From positions 62,501-93,045 of the forward strand of contig JAXCGZ010019142.1 in NCBI GenBank assembly GCA_037179515.1: a stretch of 30,545 nucleotides of DNA, written 5' to 3'. Below the pieces are notes generated by a model that saw nothing but the letters and a program-made list of their open reading frames with translations, was not told the DNA's origin and searched no databases. Positions within the stretch are counted from its first letter, which is position 1; each line of letters starts with the position of its first letter. Below, piece by piece: positions 1 to 11,825 of the stretch. The DNA is from Halocaridina rubra (taxonomy: Eukaryota; Arthropoda; Malacostraca; Decapoda; Atyidae). The position numbers were made by a program, and so were the translations under genes.

Positions 1-984
1 AGAGAAAATGTGGCTGGGAAGTAAGACTGGGTGACCTTCCTAGCGTCCAGTGTGGGTCTAAATTATAGGTTTGACAACTTCGGAGTCGAGCAAGCTGACC
101 ATTATGTATCTCTCTAAGTCACAGTAGGACAGCTCATATAATCTGCCATGCAATATATCTGCAAATTCCTTGCTTTAGTAAGGAATTTTTAAGTCTTGTA
201 TAAGAAGACTTGTGTGTTTGCCCGAATGGTCTCGTAAAAATCTTGCAAATATTCTAAAAATATTACGAAGTTTTATGTCAAGAATCGTGAGTTCTCACAT
301 CGGCTTTAAGAGAGTGATTCAGAGTCAAACTAAAAGTACTGCATAATAGTCATCATCATCATCATCATCATAATCATCATCATGTGCTCTTCCATTGGTT
401 TACTGCCAGGATATGTTTATATGTCTTGTTGATTAAGATACCTTCACGCTTTATTTCAGTAAAAACACTGTGAGCCTATACAGTAATACGTAGAATCTCT
501 TTCTGAGTTTCCAAGTCAAGCTAAATTTGCTTATATTTTTCACGAAGGTGAAATGCACAGTTGTAAAATTACAGGAGCTCTTTCTTTCTATATATGGAAA
601 TAGGCACTGAATGAGAGAATACGAAATATTCTTGAGGTATGTAAATTATTTTTCCTTTCCACCTTCTTTCATTAATTGAGTTATTATGCAATACCGTAGC
701 ACAACGGAAATGAGAAAAAAAATATTACAAAATTAGATATTATCTCAAGTGGAGAAGGAAAGCAAAGGGTATATGAAATATCAATTTTCTACCAACCGGA
801 ATAGTAAATACTGCAGAAGTATAAAAATCTGTTAAGTAATCAACTGAAAACATCTAAATGTGTAACCACCATGAATTTACCAGCAGGCATAAATAGAAGT
901 TATTTTTCACATCTGTCTTGTTATTGATTTACGTAAATGCATTCTCAGTGCAAAGCCTCACTAATCATTTCTCTCTTATTGCAG
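1..984. other. Non-coding region upstream of gene 1
   Basis: No open frame with coding character is seen here. It contains a short (TCA/ATC)n tract at about 350-383 and otherwise AT-rich sequence. A good splice acceptor (pyrimidine-rich tract ending in GCAG) lies at 981-984, so part of this stretch may be the first intron of gene 1. No promoter motif could be assigned. Confidence 0.5.
350..383. repeat. (TCA)n microsatellite
   Basis: About eleven TCA/ATC triplets with one interruption, in non-coding DNA upstream of gene 1. Confidence 0.9.
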
Positions 985-1155
985 GTGTATTAGTGTGTGT
1001 CTGCTTCAATGGTAATAATACAGTGTAAAGAAAATAAATAAAAATGGAATGTAGCTGAATGATCTTTTAACAAAAGTGCCGTACATTACAAGAAATTACA
1101 ATACATAGTCATATTTCAAAGCTGATATATGGGACATATAATCTAGTCAGTGACA
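985..1155 (+). other. Probable 5' UTR of gene 1 exon 1
   Basis: An acceptor-like site (TCTCTCTTATTGCAG) ends at 984, so the exon that carries the start codon may begin at 985. An in-frame TAG at 1144-1146 precedes the ATG at 1156 by 12 bases, so this stretch would be untranslated. An upstream non-coding exon outside the window is implied but not seen. This is inference from splice-site appearance only. Confidence 0.35.
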
Positions 1156-1596
1156 ATGAATATCTGTATAAGATTAGACACTGTACTGGTGCTACTTCTC
1201 CCTCTCCTCGGATGCGCTAGATCGCAGAGTGATGCTTTAACTAGTGGTGTGGTGAACGGGCCCACTGGAATATCCGTTGAAGCCGTTGACGGCAGACAGG
1301 TCACCAGTATTGTAAATGGCCCAACGGGATTTTCAGTCGCAGCGGAAGAACGACGATACAACAGCGATGCCTTGTATAAAGAGGTAGAGGAAACTCTCCA
1401 GAATGAAAATGAGGAGAGTAACTCGCAGTTTGTAGAAGATGATGTGGATCTAGGCAATTTAGCAAACGATGATGATGATCTTGCAAAGCGAGTGGTCAAC
1501 GGTCCCACTGGATCTTCTGTACAACAGGAGGAGCTGCTCAAAAACAGCCGTGGTCGAATTTCAACCGACCCAAAAGATAACAAGGGCCAAATTCAA
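1156..1596 (+). CDS. Gene 1 exon 1: signal peptide and NGPTG-repeat segment
   Basis: The ATG at 1156 has A at -3 and an in-frame stop 12 nt upstream. The exon encodes 147 residues: signal peptide, three VNGPTG motifs, several basic sites (EERR, AKR, SRGR) and an acidic EDDVDLG...NDDDD stretch. The donor is CAA|GTTAGT at 1596/1597, and the open frame runs on only to 1632. The donor is not a perfect consensus, but it keeps phase 0 with exon 2. Confidence 0.85.
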
Positions 1597-2879
1597 GTTA
1601 GTATAAACTGGTTTAGGCTCCATTGCAGCTAGTTCTGATCATGTTTCATAAGAATCTTGTAAATACTGATAAGATTATACAAGGCGATAACACCAAACTG
1701 TCTGAAAATCAAACGAAAGAAAACTTAATTTTTTGAGGCAACGATTCTCTTTAAATACAATTTACAGATTTTCATATATGCTTTATTACAATGTTTACGG
1801 GATATACCGTGGTTTCTTTCTACAAATACTAGTATATTATACACTGGTTTCTCATAATGCGTATATATTTTAAGTTTATCTAACTGATTCATTAATTCAG
1901 ATCCCAGAAGGGTATCACGTGGATACGACCGATTGGTCCACTGATTCTTCACACTGGACTTTCAAAGCAGGAGAGTGGGAGATGATTGCCCTCCCAAACA
2001 AAGATCATCCTACACTGCCAGCACCAGAGATCCCTGGACCAGCATTAGTCGTTGTCACCCAGGAACATCTCAAAAAGGTAAACTGGAGGAGAACGTTAGT
2101 TAAGTTAGCTGCAGAGGGGAACTAATGATTCAAATGATGTCATAAGAAATATTAGCAACAGTTAATAACGAAATATTTGCTTTGATGATAAGCTTAATGG
2201 TTTTCTATTACATGAGTTATGAGGAGGTGAGGAGGGTATTATTGTTATTAGCATAACCTATTCTGATGAATACACTACTCTGTCACAGACTTCACACATA
2301 AAATGGCGTTCTGTTTTTTTATTTATTTATTTATTTTTTTTTAGTGTGATACCAGGAAGGGCCAAAAAAATTTTCCTCCTTGGACCCAGACACCAAGAAA
2401 ACACTTAAGAAAAAGTAGCAGCTTAAGGATAAGGCGGGAATAAGAGAATGATAATAAAATAGAAAAGCTGAAAAAATAATACAGGGAAAGAAATAAAAGA
2501 AAAAGAAAGTTGGGATTGCTGTGCCATGTCAGATGGGAGGAGATAATAAGGGATGTGTAATAATTACAACAGAATATTCGGTGTAGAAGTAAGCATAGGA
2601 AAAGAGCCGTAACTGAAGGAAGACTTTACAACGCCCTGTTACCGAGAAGACAAGGGTTAACATATAGTAGAAACTACTACCTTCTCCTTCTCATCCTCAA
2701 GAATCTTTGAGGGAGAGATGTTGTAACAAGCTAGTATGAACCACCTTGAGAAGTTGAAAGCAACATTCTGGGTGGAAGCCCATGATCACTACAATCACTG
2801 AACAATCATTGAGTGCTTGATTGTCCAGGAGACATCATTTTAGAGCACTTGACGTATATGGACGTATATTTATGTATTG

Positions 2880-2954
<75 letters not shown>

Positions 2955-4321
2955 CACACACTATCTAATTCTTTAATATGTTTTCAGGTTTACGTTTCCC
3001 GAGAGGTGGAAGGGTTGAGCAATGTGACACTTCATTATCGTTATTATTTATCTGAAGGAGAACATCCCAATGGTATTCCAGAACTGAAGGTGAGATATTC
3101 CAGTGCTTCAAAAGATTTTAATAGCACTATTTATTATGGCCGGGCCTCATGGCAGAGAATTCTTGCACACCTACCTTGCGGATGACCCAAGCATGATGGT
3201 GTGGAGTTGGCGACCCTTTATGTCTTGTCTTGTGGTGAATGTGTGGTCTTTGGCTAGGCCACCTCCTTACAAGAGGGAGTGGGTCCATTGTATGTAGATA
3301 AGCTTAATATGATGGCTCCAGCTGTAGGAGAGATAAAATGATTAATATAAGGAAAAAATGTATGTTCATCATTCGACATCTTGACTTTGTTTTAAATTTT
3401 GGCACATGGTTACAAAACATTCACATAACTGCCTAATCCTTTACCTGAACGTATGGTGCGACTAGTTCAGCATACAGCCTGCCAGAATCAAGGAAGTAGA
3501 CAGCAATTAGATCGCTTCCACATCCCTTACTCATTAAATTCGTCGAGTTGGCAGGAGACAGGAGTGGCTGAACTCTATGAATGGTCAATCAATATTTTTT
3601 CACTCAATTTCCTGTGCAGTGGACAAAAGACACGATGTTCTTTCCGCATCCTTGAATTGGCAATGTAAGAATTTCAATATTGCACCACAGAATGGGGCAG
3701 TGTAGAACTCAGATCCCATGGGTTGAATCCCAGTCTTTAATCAATCAAACCACATAAGCTGTAGAAAGAAAATAAGATAACTTAATGTGTATCCAAACTG
3801 AAGGTGCGATGCATGAAATTTCCCATAGAGCTAAAAACCATGTCTTAAGCATTAAGCCACATAGCTGAACCTAGATATTCCAATAGACTTCGAGAGACAT
3901 AAATTATTGTTACTTAGGCAATTAAATAGAATCACGTGATACGAATCACTGTATATTTTATGGATCAGTGTTTTAAATGTCTATTAAATTCTGTTTTTAT
4001 GACGCTGAAGCCAAGAGGGGCCAATGGAAATAGTACATTTTACTCAAAGTCTGATGACAGCTTTCTGAACTCTTTATTCTGTCTTATACTGGGTGATCAT
4101 GTGTTCCTGAAATATGTCTTAGGTAATTGGCACTCATTGTAGGCTTAGATTGGATTAATTTTCTTTTTCTGCCGACAATTTTGTTAACGGCATTCTTGGA
4201 GACACCATTATTGATGACCTGAGAGACTGCGTCTAATTCTGCATGTATTAGTTTCCGGGGTGAGCAGTGTATGAAAGCCCTGTTAAAATAGACTCGTATT
4301 TCACTTTCCCAATATGTTGTC

Positions 4322-4409
<88 letters not shown>

Positions 4410-6493
4410 GCTTAAATTTTTCCTTCCAGGTATATCAAGTTATAGATGAACTTCATACTACAGTTCTACCCGTTGAATCAACTTTCGGTCGATGGTCTGA
4501 CAACACAGTGCCTATACCAGAGTCCAATGCCAAATTCAAGGTTAGAATTTCTATCTATTTATTTCTTTGGGGGGTATTCTTTGAGCTCTTTCCCACGGGA
4601 AAGAACTTCGGTGTCCTAGGGGTATGAGTGCACCCTTTGAAGACCATTCTTTGGGATGATATTAAAAATGAATAAAATGTTCTGTAAATATAGCTCTTTG
4701 AACATGGCATTGGCCAAATATTATTTGAATATGAGCTTCAGAATAGAAATTACCTGCTTGTTTCTTTTCTTTTTATGAAACTGTGCGATGGACAGGATCT
4801 AGAAATTTATTCCTCAGTTATTACAATTTGTTATTTTTCCTCATGTCTTTATACTAAAAATTCATGCCTTGTAGCATCAACAGTTTGAGAATTTAAAACT
4901 CTTTTGACTTTTCAGATACTTTTTGAAGGTCGACTGAACAAAGCAGGCAACGAGATTGCTATTGATGACATCACCATCAGTGCAGTAAGAGAAGATGACG
5001 ATGGCGCTAATAACCCTGAAAATATAAACACAAATAAACAGCCTCTGCCAGCGGATACAAACTCGGACAATAACGCAAAAGACTTGGAAGGGACAATTGA
5101 CCCAGAAAAAGAAGAAAATGCAAATCCCGAACAGTCTGCCATAACCCCTGAACAAACACTAGTAACTGAAGGAGCAGAAAATGTTGGAGAACTGGAAACA
5201 AAGACGCCAGGAGATTCAGCCAATAATACACAAAAGCCAGAAGATATTGAAATATTTCAGAATGTCACTGATTTCGTACTAGAAGGTAATGATACTAATT
5301 ATATGGTAAATGGTGATGGTCCAACTGTTCTGAATAATGACTCACATGCATCAATTATTGGTAATTACACTGAGGATGATGTTAATATCACTGACTTCTC
5401 CAATGTAGGGAGTTCGGAATTTGTAACGATGGGGAATGATATATTAGAGATTACTGAACTTACAGATGCTCCCCTTTACGTACCAGAAAAAGAAGAAGAG
5501 GCAGCCGTGGACACCAGTGCTTCTGGACATATAGAATCTGTAAACAATACAACAGTGCCAAGTGGTCTTTATAATGAGAGACCGAGTAATGACAGTGACT
5601 TAGCTGAAACAGCAGAGAATGTTACTGAAACTTCAGCGATTCATGGGGAGGTTGAGAATAACACAACCCAGCCTAACAGTAATCACACTGAAATTACGGC
5701 TGCTGAAGTTGATGAAAGTCTTGATAATGGCACTGAAGTGTTAAATATCAATCAGATAGATAACTCAACTTCAGGAGTATTTAGTAGTCTCGATAATGGC
5801 ACAGAGGGGCCCAGTCTTAATCAGACTGAGATTCCTAGCAAGGTTACTACTGAGGGAAACCTGACGGAGGTAGAAAATTCTACTCTTTTAACAAACACAA
5901 CAGGACTCACTGAATATAATGTAACTAACATCCTAAATAACATAAGTAGTTCTAGTGCAGTAACAACATTATCCCCGATTAACATGAATCAAACAGGTCC
6001 AGTGGGATCATCTAATCCTACTAACATCACTGAATCTCCTACTTTCAATAGTACTGGTGGAGGGATCAATGCAACTGATATAAATCACAATGTGACAATG
6101 AATGTTACAACTCCAGATATATTTAACCCTTTTGACAATGCTACAACTAATCAGGGTGCTAACAGCACTGCCAATGCCTCGCCTGTAATAATCTCTTCCA
6201 CGTCCTCTCCAGGATACAACGGCACCACGTCAGGAAATTTCACGGGAATTGGAAGTATCTCGGACAGCAGTGGCAGCACTTCCTGGGGAGCTATTAAAGT
6301 GTTTTTGGTTATAGGTCTGTTAGGCCTGGTCATCCTAGGGTTCCTCTACTGGAGGCGTCAACGCAGGCGGGACGACGAAATCCCAGTGTTCACCAGGTCT
6401 TCTCACGCTGATTACAGAAATCCTACTTTCACTGACGACGAAGAGAACTTTGCATCTAGAGGCACAACTCACAATTACAAATCCTTTGATTGA
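1156..6493 (+). CDS. Gene 1: MAM-like, heavily N-glycosylated single-pass membrane protein (five exons)
   Basis: Joining 1156-1596, 1901-2077, 2988-3089, 4430-4540 and 4916-6493 gives about 802 codons. Every intron is GT-AG and every junction is phase 0. Predicted parts in order: signal peptide (about 1-23, core LVLLLPLLG); a segment with VNGPTG motifs at about 33-38, 53-58 and 114-119, plus an acidic stretch and a dibasic KR at 111-112; a MAM-like region (about 148-300) ending in FEGRLN and IAIDDITI, which resembles the last strands of MAM domains; a Ser/Thr/Asn-rich stalk (about 300-730) with over 30 N-X-S/T sequons; a transmembrane helix at about 737-755 followed by the stop-transfer RRQRRR; and a tail of about 47 residues with an NPTF motif. 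This predicts a type I plasma-membrane protein with an adhesion- or mucin-like ectodomain. No cysteine is seen after the signal peptide, although classical MAM domains have conserved cysteines, so the fold call is tentative. I do not recognise a named orthologue. Exon structure is well supported; function is unknown. Confidence 0.85.
1901..2077 (+). CDS. Gene 1 exon 2: start of MAM-like domain
   Basis: The exon is flanked by an acceptor ATTAATTCAG and a donor AAG|GTAAAC, and encodes 59 residues in phase 0-0. It contains DTTDWSTDSSHWTFKAGEWE, a Trp-rich opening of the kind seen at the start of MAM domains, but without the expected cysteine. Confidence 0.85.
2881..2954. repeat. (GATA)n microsatellite in intron 2 of gene 1
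   Basis: About 18 GATA/TAGA units. The array ends 33 nt before exon 3, so it lies next to the expected branch-point region. Confidence 0.95.
2988..3089 (+). CDS. Gene 1 exon 3: middle of MAM-like domain
   Basis: The exon is flanked by an acceptor ATGTTTTCAG and a donor AAG|GTGAGA, and encodes 34 residues in phase 0-0. It contains the beta-strand-like NVTLHYRYYLS, which also carries an N-glycosylation sequon. The length and splice sites are clear even though the exon is short. Confidence 0.82.
4323..4406. repeat. (AT)n microsatellite in intron 3 of gene 1
   Basis: A perfect dinucleotide array of about 84 bp that ends 23 nt before exon 4. Only a short TTGCTTAAATTTTTCCTTCC tract separates it from the acceptor. 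Confidence 0.95.
4430..4540 (+). CDS. Gene 1 exon 4: MAM-like domain, continued
   Basis: The exon is flanked by an acceptor CCTTCCAG and a donor AAG|GTTAGA, and encodes 37 residues in phase 0-0. FGRWSDNTVPIP fits the strand where MAM domains carry a conserved W before the last segment. Confidence 0.82.
4916..6493 (+). CDS. Gene 1 exon 5: end of MAM-like domain, glycosylated stalk, TM helix, tail
   Basis: The acceptor is GACTTTTCAG and the exon is open for 525 codons to a TGA at 6491-6493. It begins ILFEGRLNKAGNEIAIDDIT, the most MAM-like stretch. It continues into an acidic then Asn/Thr/Ser-rich stalk containing about 33 N-X-S/T sites, then a hydrophobic helix (IKVFLVIGLLGLVILGFLY), a basic stop-transfer and a tail ending NYKSFD. 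Codon use is steady throughout and no internal stop is present. Confidence 0.92.
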   Translation: MLFEGRLNKAGNEIAIDDITISAVREDDDGANNPENINTNKQPLPADTNSDNNAKDLEGTIDPEKEENANPEQSAITPEQTLVTEGAENVGELETKTPGDSANNTQKPEDIEIFQNVTDFVLEGNDTNYMVNGDGPTVLNNDSHASIIGNYTEDDVNITDFSNVGSSEFVTMGNDILEITELTDAPLYVPEKEEEAAVDTSASGHIESVNNTTVPSGLYNERPSNDSDLAETAENVTETSAIHGEVENNTTQPNSNHTEITAAEVDESLDNGTEVLNINQIDNSTSGVFSSLDNGTEGPSLNQTEIPSKVTTEGNLTEVENSTLLTNTTGLTEYNVTNILNNISSSSAVTTLSPINMNQTGPVGSSNPTNITESPTFNSTGGGINATDINHNVTMNVTTPDIFNPFDNATTNQGANSTANASPVIISSTSSPGYNGTTSGNFTGIGSISDSSGSTSWGAIKVFLVIGLLGLVILGFLYWRRQRRRDDEIPVFTRSSHADYRNPTFTDDEENFASRGTTHNYKSFD

Positions 6494-6990
6494 GTCAGTC
6501 CATCCAATGCCTTTTTAAAATATCCTCTTCTACACATAATCACAAGCACTTTCAGGGCATAGTTGCTACAGAACTTTCTTGTATTCACGCCGTAAGGTAT
6601 GCTAGTTGAACACATCCTGATAATCTCGAATTTGTAATTTTATTCACAAAGGCTGCCGAGAATCATATATTCTAGAATTGTAATATTCCTTAATGAGCTG
6701 AAAATGTTAGTTTCAATAACAGAAAATATAACCTTTATCTAATCAGCTATGCATGGCACCATAGCTAATGTATTAACTGTAGGATTTAGCGGTTACAACA
6801 TGTATGGTCACCTACAACGAATTTTACAAAATCCCCATATTTGCTTCATAGAATAATTGTCTAAGTAGAGAGCGAAAGATAGAGAAAGAGTAATAATGGA
6901 AATCATATATGACATGCTAACGTAGTAACAATGTACATATATAATTTAATTAAGATTGTGGAAAATAAAAGTAGGCATAAATATATTTGG
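6494..6990 (+). other. Probable 3' UTR of gene 1
   Basis: AT-rich non-coding sequence follows the stop. The first clear canonical AATAAA signal on this strand is at 6964-6969, shortly before a long (AT)n array. The UTR end is inferred. Confidence 0.4.
6964..6969 (+). promoter_or_regulatory. Candidate polyadenylation signal (AATAAA) for gene 1
   Basis: This hexamer lies 471 nt after the stop codon. Later AATAAA copies near 7531-7560 are alternatives. AT-rich DNA makes chance matches likely. Confidence 0.35.
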
Positions 6991-7055
6991 AAAAATTAAT
7001 ATTAATTACCCTCCGTTGTATTTACACTTGTTTATATATGTATATATGCACGCAC

Positions 7056-7785
<730 letters not shown>

Positions 7786-7790
7786 CGTGT

Positions 7791-8215
7791 CAGCTGAAAG
7801 TGCTGTTGGCTCTAAATAAAACTGCAGTTGATTCTATCTGAAAGTGCTGTTGGTTCTAGCTAAATGTTCTGTTGGTTATAACTGAAAAGTGCTTTTGGTT
7901 CTAGCTAAGAAGCACTATTGGTTCTAGCTAAAAGTGCTGTTGGTTCTAGCTAAAAGTGCTATAGCTTCTAAGCAAAAGTGTTGTTGGTTTTAGCTAAAAG
8001 TACTGTTGGTTCCAGCTAAATGTACTGTTGGTTATAACTGAGAAGTGCTATTGATTCTAACTAAAAGTGCTGTTGGTTCTAGTTAGAAGAGTATTGGTTC
8101 TAGTTAAAAGAACTGTTGGTTCTACCTAAAAGTGCCGTTGGTTCTACTTAAAGTGCTGCTGATTCTAGCTAATAGTGCTCTTGTTTCTAGCCCAAAGTGA
8201 TGTTGGTTCTATGTA
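7791..8215 (+). repeat. 22-bp minisatellite (about 19-20 diverged copies)
   Basis: A tandem array with consensus close to TAAAAGTGCTGTTGGTTCTAGC. Unit length varies by 1-2 bp and each copy differs by a few bases. No long open frame runs through it, and the units are contiguous without spacers. Confidence 0.85.
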
Positions 8216-8426
8216 TGTACTGCCATTACCAATGACGAACTTCTAAATTTGTTCCTCTTACTATTTACTGGGAATGGAATCTTTTTTTTTTTAACGTTTT
8301 TAGAACAGCCAAAGAAATCTCATTTAACACAAGCCGAGACAAACTTCAATTACTCCTCTTAGCTCCTTGGGAATAAAGGGTTGCCTCATTCCCCCCACCG
8401 CCCACCTTGGGATCTCCATATTCCAC

Positions 8427-8558
8427 CCCCATCATCCTCCTTGGGTTATACACAGAGTAGATGGGTTTCCCCCCACCATCCTGCTTGGGTCATCCACAGA
8501 GTAGGTGAATTTCCCCCCACCATCCTGCTTGGGTCATCCACAGAATAGGTGGGTATGT
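8427..8558 (+). repeat. 44-bp minisatellite, three copies
   Basis: The block starting CCCCACCATCCTGCTTGGGT recurs at 8471 and 8515, with a more diverged copy at 8427. The second and third copies are nearly identical. Confidence 0.8.
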
Positions 8559-8901
8559 ATATTCTGCCCTGATATAAATAGCTTACATTCCTCTCAGGAC
8601 ATAATAAAATCACAAAACTTTATCTTTATATTGTTTTATTAGAAATAAAAAAGCATAATATTAGGCCAGTTTTATACATGGAAAACATATAACAAGATGA
8701 AAGGAAAAAAAAAGTACAACATTTTACAATGATGCAGAAAAGTGCAACTCAGAAACAATGAATATAATATTCTCAGTTATCTTCCAATTAGTAACAGCTT
8801 TCACAGCCGCAACAGACTCAGAAATAAGAACGTTATTTTTTTTAATAAGTAAGTGTGGTGTTAGTCATATAGTGTCAATTGAAAGTTTTATTGTGACAAT
8901 T

Positions 8902-9008
<107 letters not shown>

Positions 9009-9107
9009 CGAGTTAGTTTCCTCTCTGTATTTTGTTGCAAGTAAATTTTCTTCTTTTTATGGCACAATGAGCATTGTAGACAGAACCTCGCAGTTGTTGT
9101 TGTTTTA

Positions 9108-9580
9108 CATATTCCATCCAGGGCATGGAACGGGTCATATTGGCCCCGTAGGAATTATTTTTTTATGTATTTCACCCAGGGCGTGGAACGGGCCATGGAG
9201 GACCCGTAGGAGTATTACTATAATAGATATTCCAGCCATGGGGTAGGGCAGGCTATGGGGGACCCGTAGGAGTGTTTGGGTATTAGATATTTCACCCATG
9301 GGCTGGAACAGGTCATGGGGGGCTCGTAGGAGTATCGTAGTTTGTTATATTCCACCCAGGGCGTGGAACGGACCTTAGAGGACCCGCAGGAGTGTTGCTA
9401 CTTTAGATAATCCACCCTGAGTTGGAAAGTGTCGTGAAGGACCCTTAGAATTGTTGTTACTTTAGATATTTCACCTAGGGGGTGGAACGGGTTATGATGG
9501 TTCCGTAGGAATGTTGATGTTTTGGATATTCCGCCCAGGGGCTGGAACGGGTCAATTTGAATTCGTATGAGTGTTTATTA
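9108..9580 (+). repeat. 60-bp minisatellite (about eight copies)
   Basis: Each unit contains TTCCACCCAGGG, a GGAACGGGTCATG-like block and ACCCGTAGGAGT, followed by a T-rich spacer ending AGATAT. Copies start near 9110, 9169, 9229, 9289, 9349, 9409, 9468 and 9529. They are more GC-rich than the flanks. Open frames crossing the array are broken, so it is not coding. Confidence 0.85.
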
Positions 9581-9642
9581 TTACGCAAGAGATAGTAAAA
9601 TAACATACATAAATGTTTAATTATTTTTTATTTATTTATTTC

Positions 9643-10208
<566 letters not shown>

Positions 10209-10279
10209 TCGTCAAACTCGGATTCAATTACCACGATTGATCCCACTGACAGACTGAAAAGCCAAGCTGGGAGTGGAGG
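10209..10279 (+). other. Candidate orphan exon
   Basis: A 71-nt segment sits between a good acceptor (CCAATCTTCCCAG) and a good donor (GGAG|GTGAGT). It is open in one frame, reading SSNSDSITTIDPTDRLKSQA. No partner exon is established and the protein is not recognised. It could be an exon of an unplaced gene or a chance pair of splice sites. Confidence 0.25.
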
Positions 10280-10499
10280 TGAGTAATATAAATTGTAAGC
10301 CGATATCTTTACAAAAAGCACATACAAGGAGTCATGATGACAAAATTATCCTGGCTAAATCACTGCGACTAAACTCTGTCTACTTAACATGGTCTTTCCT
10401 ATGCATTGAGATTCAGACACATGATTAATAAAAAAAAATAAATAAATAAATAAAAACTATTTCAGTCCACACTCTACAAACCCTTCATTGAATTTACTT

Positions 10500-10600
10500 T
10501 TATTTTGCGATGTTAATAAAACCATATAAGAGAGGAAACCACTAGCTTTCGGACGGAGGTATGTGCATCTTCAGTTATCCTAGTATGTATCATCTTATAA
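10500..10600 (-). mobile_element. Possible Penelope-type 3' UTR relic
   Basis: The minus strand reads ACTGAAGATGCACATACC followed by CCGAAAGCTAGTGG. It resembles the TGAAGATG...CGAAAGCT stretch often found after the endonuclease of Penelope-like and related elements. No coding remnant is attached, so this rests on recall of a short motif. Confidence 0.25.
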
Positions 10601-10711
10601 TGTTCAGCTCCATCATCGTCTTGAAGAGAAGCAATAGTATGTGCAACGGAATAAATGTGAGAAGCTCATGAATATATACAATATTAACTGTAAAAAATAC
10701 ATATACAGCCT

Positions 10712-10821
<110 letters not shown>

Positions 10822-11179
10822 TAACATGTTTATGCTATACTCAAAAAATAACTTTTTTAATAGATTATTAGGTGCCAAATACATGAATACAATTGGTTTT
10901 GGGATCATGTAAGTTCTATTTTCATGCACCACGATAAATAAACATAAAAACTTCATTTATAATCAGTATCAAAACAGAATTAATCCAGTCACATTTATCG
11001 ATAAAATGGGTAGTTTTAATTGCTCTAGGGCATTAACCTTACTACAGTTTTCATCTGTATGGGCATGGACAGTTTTTTGAACTTATGTGAAATATGGTGT
11101 TACCAAAACATTGAGAAAAATGGACATATTTTTCAATAGGAAAATCTAATTTTCATATTTATTCGTTCAATGTGCCACG

Positions 11180-11350
11180 TTCACTTGGACTTCGGCAGCC
11201 CTGGAGCTTCACCTGACTCTGTCTCTTTTTAGCTGCTACAACTCTGCAGGCTTAAGATGTCCTCCCGCCACTCTCGTCACAGCATCCACATATTTCTCTC
11301 TCTGTTGTCCTGTCGCTCTTTCACCTTCCACCATCCCATTTCTCAGTCCA
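11180..11350 (-). pseudogene. LINE C-terminal relic
   Basis: The minus strand can be read as GMVEGERATGQQREKYVDAV, followed by a TRVAGGHL block, a LKPAEL block and LKRDR. The block GxRxxGxQRxKYxD...L..L.RDR matches the C-terminal end of many non-LTR retrotransposon ORF2 proteins, just before their stop. One internal stop and loss of the upstream RT show it is a dead 5'-truncated fragment. The clade cannot be fixed from so little. Confidence 0.45.
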
Positions 11351-11825
11351 CCATCTAAATGCAAATATGACCTGAATATATCAATTGGTGAGACAAGTAC
11401 CAATATTTGCATAATTGTACTTCTAAGGCCTCTTCAATAGCCAGTCGAAAATCCGCAATGGCCGCCAATTTACCAAATTGCCGCCAATGACGGCCTTTCA
11501 TTATGAAATTGGATGTCATGTACGACTGAGTTGATAGATTTTGACGATTTCAATAACAGCTTGTAATATTAGGATATGATGGTTCCATTTGTGGACTTTT
11601 CGAAGCACTATGATGCATACTGTCGGCATTATCATAGATAATGAGGGAGTCAATCCCTTATAATTTGGATATACAGATTCTAATCGGCGATATTTTCCTT
11701 CTTTTCTGAACAGCTAGTGATAATTTTTATATATACGTTAATGATAATGTATTATGCGTATGTTGGGGGAACAATAATTTTATTTGCCTATTAAATTGTT
11801 TTTTATGGTTTACTTCTCTTTACAG

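Noticed and set aside
1143..1583. 146-codon minus-strand frame
   Set aside because: Shadow of gene 1 exon 1, which has a signal peptide, start context and matching splice phase.
3103..3297. 64-codon plus-strand frame in gene 1 intron 3
   Set aside because: It starts just past the exon 3 donor, has no motif, and including it would break the phase-0 chain of exons.
3685..3735. Possible tRNA or SINE B-box (GGGTTGAATCCC)
   Set aside because: A single B-box-like word without a convincing A-box, tail or second copy.
7791..8215. CRISPR-like array of short repeats
   Set aside because: Units are contiguous and diverged with no unique spacers, in a eukaryotic intergenic region.
11440..11520. GGCCGCCAATTT...GCCGCCAATGACGGCC symmetry
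   Set aside because: Short and imperfect; not enough to call an element.
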